The notes beneath the pieces are model-generated. The model saw only the letters and a list, made by a program, of their open reading frames with translations. It was not told the DNA's origin and did no database searches. A program made the position numbers and the translations under genes. A stretch of 64,000 nucleotides of DNA from Amia ocellicauda (taxonomy: Eukaryota; Chordata; Actinopteri; Amiiformes; Amiidae): contig NC_089867.1 of NCBI RefSeq assembly GCF_036373705.1, positions 11,371,001 to 11,435,000 of the forward strand, written 5' to 3'. Within the stretch, counting starts at the first letter, position 1, and every line of letters starts with the position of its first letter. This document shows positions 62,301-64,000 of this stretch, piece after piece.

Positions 62301-63397
62301 CAGTATTGCTTTGGCTGATTCCTGTGGTGTTTGTATTAGGAAACAAAATGCGTCTCATCTTCATCTGTGCCTGTTTAGTATTTTATGATGGAGGTGCTAC
62401 AAAAGACATTATATTCTCTCCTGACTGAACGGTGTGTGGAGATAATCTCATTGTGTCAACTCAGTGTCATATTGGAGCCTACTGGTATCTTAATAAAAAT
62501 CACACGGCTGTCTTCTCTAACCAACAATAGCAATGATTGAGGGTGGGGGTGCATTTATACCGAAAGGCAAGATTGCAATAAGCTGTGAAATGGGAGATTG
62601 AACTCGTCGAAGACAAACGCAAATAATCATAAACAATAGTTTGTGAGTTTTCTCCTGTGACCTGTCCAAAGCTTCTGAAAGTAAGCAGAAGAGCTGTTTC
62701 ACGTATTCCAGTAGGGCTATAGGATTCACAAGACCAGGTTTTTGAAAGAGAGTTTAACAAGGCAGTTTGATGGTAGTTTTTTAGCCATTTAAATTATATT
62801 ATGTTCAGTGAGGGAGGGGAAAAAAGTGAATTAAGAAGTGTGATTGGTCAGAAAACAAAATACACACATCTAGCCCTAGTGTATTTTGGATCTCATCAAG
62901 ATGCAAATATGATGTTTAAAGTGGGTCAATGGACTTAACTCAACCTATGAACTGACCACTTGATGGCAAACCAGGAAGGTATGTTTTGATAGCTTTTGAG
63001 TGCAGTGTGGGTCTGCACTTCCTGAGACAAGCTTTTATTTCCCTGCCCTCTAATCAGTTAGTCAGCTCTATTGGTTACTGACGGCTCACGCGGAAAGCGC
63101 GTGCCGGGCGCCGGGGACCACGCATCTGCCCCGTCAGCGCCGTGGCTGGGCTGCCTGTGCTGCAGACTGTGCCGCTCTGACGCCTGCTGCCTCTTTCAGG
63201 GTTCGGCTGGTGCTAGGACCCGGAGCTTCTCTCTGCTCCCGCACGGGACCACCAACTCGTCCTCCTCTCCCGGCAGCCAGAGGCACCTCTCGCACGGCGG
63301 CGGCTCCAGCATCGTCACCATCACCCACCACAAGTCCCCCGCCGCCGCCCGCAGAGCCAAGAACCAGTACCCTGGACGCCTGCTGGAGGTAAAAGAG
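32094..63397 (+). CDS. osbpl10: OSBPL10 (ORP10), N-terminal five coding exons; 3' part outside window
   Basis: ORP10 is an oxysterol-binding-protein family lipid-transfer protein; in mammals it binds phosphatidylserine and phosphoinositides at ER contact sites. Exons are 32094-32365, 46363-46538, 49742-49821, 55143-55211 and 63200-63397, totalling 795 nt (265 codons), all in frame with no stop. Residues 1-73 are Ser/Gly/Pro-rich, a PH domain spans about 74-170, and the linker with [21 protein letters not shown] is diagnostic of OSBPL10 rather than OSBPL11. The lipid-binding ORD domain lies beyond the right edge; the human protein is about 764 residues. Introns are 14.0, 3.2, 5.3 and 8.0 kb, and two contain Tc1/mariner elements. 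The ATG at 32094 is chosen because it starts the protein at the family-like length with A at -3. Confidence 0.95.
42497..42538. repeat. ATTT/GTTT-rich simple repeat
   Basis: An interrupted tetranucleotide tract in OSBPL10 intron 1. Confidence 0.8.
44184..44262 (+). mobile_element. Short fragment of a related LINE tail
   Basis: The segment AAACAAGAGGAGGCCATTCA resembles the antisense form of the terminal block found in the other LINE tails of this window. The match is short and the boundaries are uncertain. Confidence 0.45.
45650..45838 (+). mobile_element. LINE 3'-tail fragment in OSBPL10 intron 1
   Basis: It reads GGAGACACTTCTTCACACAG through GATAGGATCCTTGGAGCACT to the TTTGTACACTATATGTTC end, colinear with the copy at 22660-23043 but with an internal deletion removing part of the coding tail. 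It is in the sense orientation relative to OSBPL10. Confidence 0.78.
46363..46538 (+). CDS. osbpl10: OSBPL10 coding exon 2 (PH domain core)
   Basis: It encodes [17 protein letters not shown] and [11 protein letters not shown] through [13 protein letters not shown], the central PH-domain strands. The acceptor is ctctgcag and the donor AGAG|gtacgg. Identity to the OSBPL10 PH domain is evident by eye across the whole exon. Confidence 0.96.
46539..49741 (+). other. OSBPL10 intron 2 (3.2 kb)
   Basis: It contains a T20 run (47920-47939), a CA-rich tract (48436-48462) and a C-rich run near 49137-49147. No further gene or transposon was recognised. Confidence 0.7.
48436..48462. repeat. (CA)n microsatellite
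   Basis: An interrupted CA run in OSBPL10 intron 2. Confidence 0.85.
49742..49821 (+). CDS. osbpl10: OSBPL10 coding exon 3 (PH domain C-terminal helix)
   Basis: It encodes [21 protein letters not shown], the closing PH-domain helix, then TEGNTK. The acceptor sequence gcagctgcag offers a second AG six nucleotides downstream, which would delete two codons in frame. The donor is CCAAG|gtaggt. Confidence 0.93.
50816..52350 (-). mobile_element. Decayed Tc1/mariner transposon, DD38E (Intruder-type)
   Basis: The 1,535-bp element begins CAGTACTGTGCAAA, ends with its reverse complement, and is flanked by TA on both sides (50814-50815 and 52351-52352), the expected target duplication. The inverted repeats are about 143 bp (50816-50958 and 52208-52350) with scattered mismatches. 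The transposase reads on the minus strand but is broken by frameshifts and stops. The second catalytic Asp and the Glu are separated by 38 residues, as in the DD38E group. Confidence 0.9.
50956..51987 (-). pseudogene. Disrupted Tc1-like transposase (DD38E)
   Basis: Fragments in order are an N-terminal helix-turn-helix region ([22 protein letters not shown]) with GRPRK, then, in another frame, [18 protein letters not shown] and [12 protein letters not shown] (first Asp). A last fragment carries HDNDPKH (second Asp) and [17 protein letters not shown] (Glu). At least two frame changes separate these blocks, so no full-length enzyme can be made. The usual SPDLN is SPELN here. Confidence 0.88.
55143..55211 (+). 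CDS. osbpl10: OSBPL10 coding exon 4, 69-bp in-frame cassette
   Basis: The strong acceptor (ttgtctttggattcag) and donor (CTG|gtgagt) flank 23 codons, [20 protein letters not shown] and three more residues, phase 0 on both sides. Skipping it preserves the frame. I do not recognise an equivalent segment in the human protein, so it may be alternatively spliced or lineage-specific. It lies in the linker after the PH domain. Confidence 0.7.
59191..60411 (-). mobile_element. Apparently intact Tc1/mariner transposon, DD36E (Incomer-type)
   Basis: The 1,221-bp element is flanked by TA (59189-59190 and 60412-60413). Its terminal inverted repeats begin CACTCACCTAAAGGATTATT and are identical over 29 bp before diverging. 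A single uninterrupted transposase frame fills almost the whole interior. It sits in OSBPL10 intron 4, antisense to that gene. Perfect repeats and an open frame suggest recent insertion. Confidence 0.93.
59223..60263 (-). CDS. Tc1/mariner transposase, 346 residues, DD36E
   Basis: The enzyme would cut and paste its element at TA sites. Residues about 8-110 form paired helix-turn-helix DNA-binding regions ([24 protein letters not shown]). The catalytic residues are Asp155 (WSDESRF), Asp246 (QQDNAPCH) and Glu283 ([11 protein letters not shown]). There are 36 residues between the second Asp and the Glu, the spacing of the Incomer group rather than DD34E of classical Tc1. A glycine-rich loop (GGGGVMVWG) lies at about 190-198. 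The classical GRPR hinge reads GRKC. The C-terminus [17 protein letters not shown] is complete. The frame has no stop or frameshift and starts at the only upstream [13 protein letters not shown]. Activity itself is not shown by sequence. Confidence 0.93.
   Translation of the reverse strand: MGKKGDLSNFERGMVVGARRAGLSISQSAQLLGFSRTTISRVYKEWCEKGKTSSMRQSCGRKCLVDARGQRRMGRLIQADRRATLTEITTRYNRGMQQSICEATTRTTLRRMGYNSRIPHRVPLISTTNRKKRLQFAQAHQNWTVEDWKNVAWSDESRFLLRHSDGRVRIWRKQDENMDPSCLVTTVQAGGGGVMVWGMFSWHTLGPLVPIGHRLNATAYLSIVSDHVHPFMTTMYPSSDGYFQQDNAPCHKGRIISNWFLEHDNEFTVLNWPPQSPDLNPIEHLWDVVERELRALDVHPTNLHQLQDAILSIWANISKECFQHLVESMPRRIKAVLKAKGGQTQY
63200..63397 (+). CDS. osbpl10: OSBPL10 coding exon 5 (linker)
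   Basis: It encodes [21 protein letters not shown], a Gly/Ser turn and the diagnostic [17 protein letters not shown], ending LLEVKE. The acceptor is ctctttcag. The chosen donor is GAG|gtagga; a competing donor GAG|gtaaaa nine nucleotides upstream would drop VKE. The exon is markedly GC-rich compared with its introns. Confidence 0.93.
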
Positions 63398-64000
63398 GTA
63401 GGACACGCTAACCGGCCACTCGCTTTGAGACCTCTTGATTACTAACCACATTCAGACAGCTTCATCTCACATCTCTGCAGTTACAATATTGAAAAAGTGC
63501 ATCGATATGTACTTGTTTTCTCCCCCCCAACCAGTTTATTGTATTTGGTTTTGGTTCAAAACCAATTCTAAAAAGGACAGATGTAGAGAAGGCAGTGTTT
63601 TGCTGAAGGTTTTATTTTTATAGCTGTGTACAAATCAGGGCTTTTATTTTTATATGATTAAAGTCGAGAGAGAAAGAGAGAAAAATACTGTTATTATGGG
63701 CCTAATACATATTCATTGGGAATGGTTGGTTACAACTTTTGAAAGCATACCTTTTGAAATGCTTTAGGCCTAAATCTTATGTCACCGTGTGAAGCCGGCC
63801 TTTAGACACAAAAGCAATTACTTTCACATGAAACCTCGCTAGCACACCTATTCTTCTGCAACATTCACAATATCTTTCCTCAAGTTTACATTTAATAAAT
63901 CCTCAGAAAAGCCTGGTGTCTCTGAGTATTTGACAACATAAAGAGAGCAGTCCTGTGAGAATTATGTAGCTGAGACCTTGCTTTGGATTCATAAACCAGA

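Larger units (their letters stand above)
55212..63199 (+). other. OSBPL10 intron 4 (8.0 kb)
   Basis: It contains the intact DD36E transposon at 59191-60411, AAT- and AATA-type simple repeats near 57384-57406 and 60633-60664, and a short GGAT-type tract near 61403-61414. Nothing else was recognised. Confidence 0.7.

Overview
This is vertebrate nuclear DNA, most likely from a ray-finned fish. Four protein genes with compact, canonically spliced exons are present. The background holds fish-type interspersed repeats: Tc1/mariner elements, a tRNA-derived SINE, and LINE 3' tails of the kind I associate with early-diverging fishes such as gar, bowfin or sturgeon. The lineage guess comes from memory of repeat families and is weak; the gene identities are strong. 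Exons were assigned by reading splice sites and checking that every junction keeps frame.

Layout. (1) 59-12444, minus strand: KIF15 (kinesin-12), with 33 coding exons encoding 1305 codons; the last roughly 85 codons lie beyond the left edge. (2) 12445-13133: a short head-to-head interval serving KIF15 and KIAA1143. It holds a CDE/CHR-like site facing KIF15, CCAAT boxes, a 117-bp imperfect palindrome, and a 36-bp promoter unit present twice with a TGACGT core. (3) 13134-14082, plus strand: KIAA1143, three exons, 152 residues. (4) 14083-17983: tail-to-tail interval with the 3' UTRs. (5) 17984-29760, minus strand: GPD1L, eight exons, 351 residues, complete. (6) 29761-32093: divergent promoter interval with a ZNF143/THAP11-type motif near GPD1L and a CpG-rich start at OSBPL10. 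(7) 32094 to beyond the right edge, plus strand: OSBPL10, the first five coding exons (265 codons: Ser/Gly-rich N-terminus, PH domain, linker), with introns of 3-14 kb.

Mobile DNA. OSBPL10 intron 4 carries an apparently intact 1,221-bp Tc1/mariner element with an uninterrupted 346-residue transposase whose catalytic triad spacing is DD36E (Incomer-type). OSBPL10 intron 3 carries a decayed 1,535-bp relative with long inverted repeats and DD38E spacing (Intruder-type). LINE 3' ends, a SINE and microsatellites make up the rest of what I recognise.

The four genes do not form a pathway: KIF15 is a mitotic motor, KIAA1143 is uncharacterised, GPD1L is a glycerol-3-phosphate dehydrogenase, and OSBPL10 is a lipid-transfer protein. 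The linkage is of evolutionary interest. In human, KIF15/KIAA1143 and GPD1L/OSBPL10 are two separate divergent pairs on 3p, but here they are neighbours. I found no evidence of a wholly new biological system. The most useful leads are the intact transposon, the structure of the KIF15/KIAA1143 promoter, and possible alternative exons or 3' ends.
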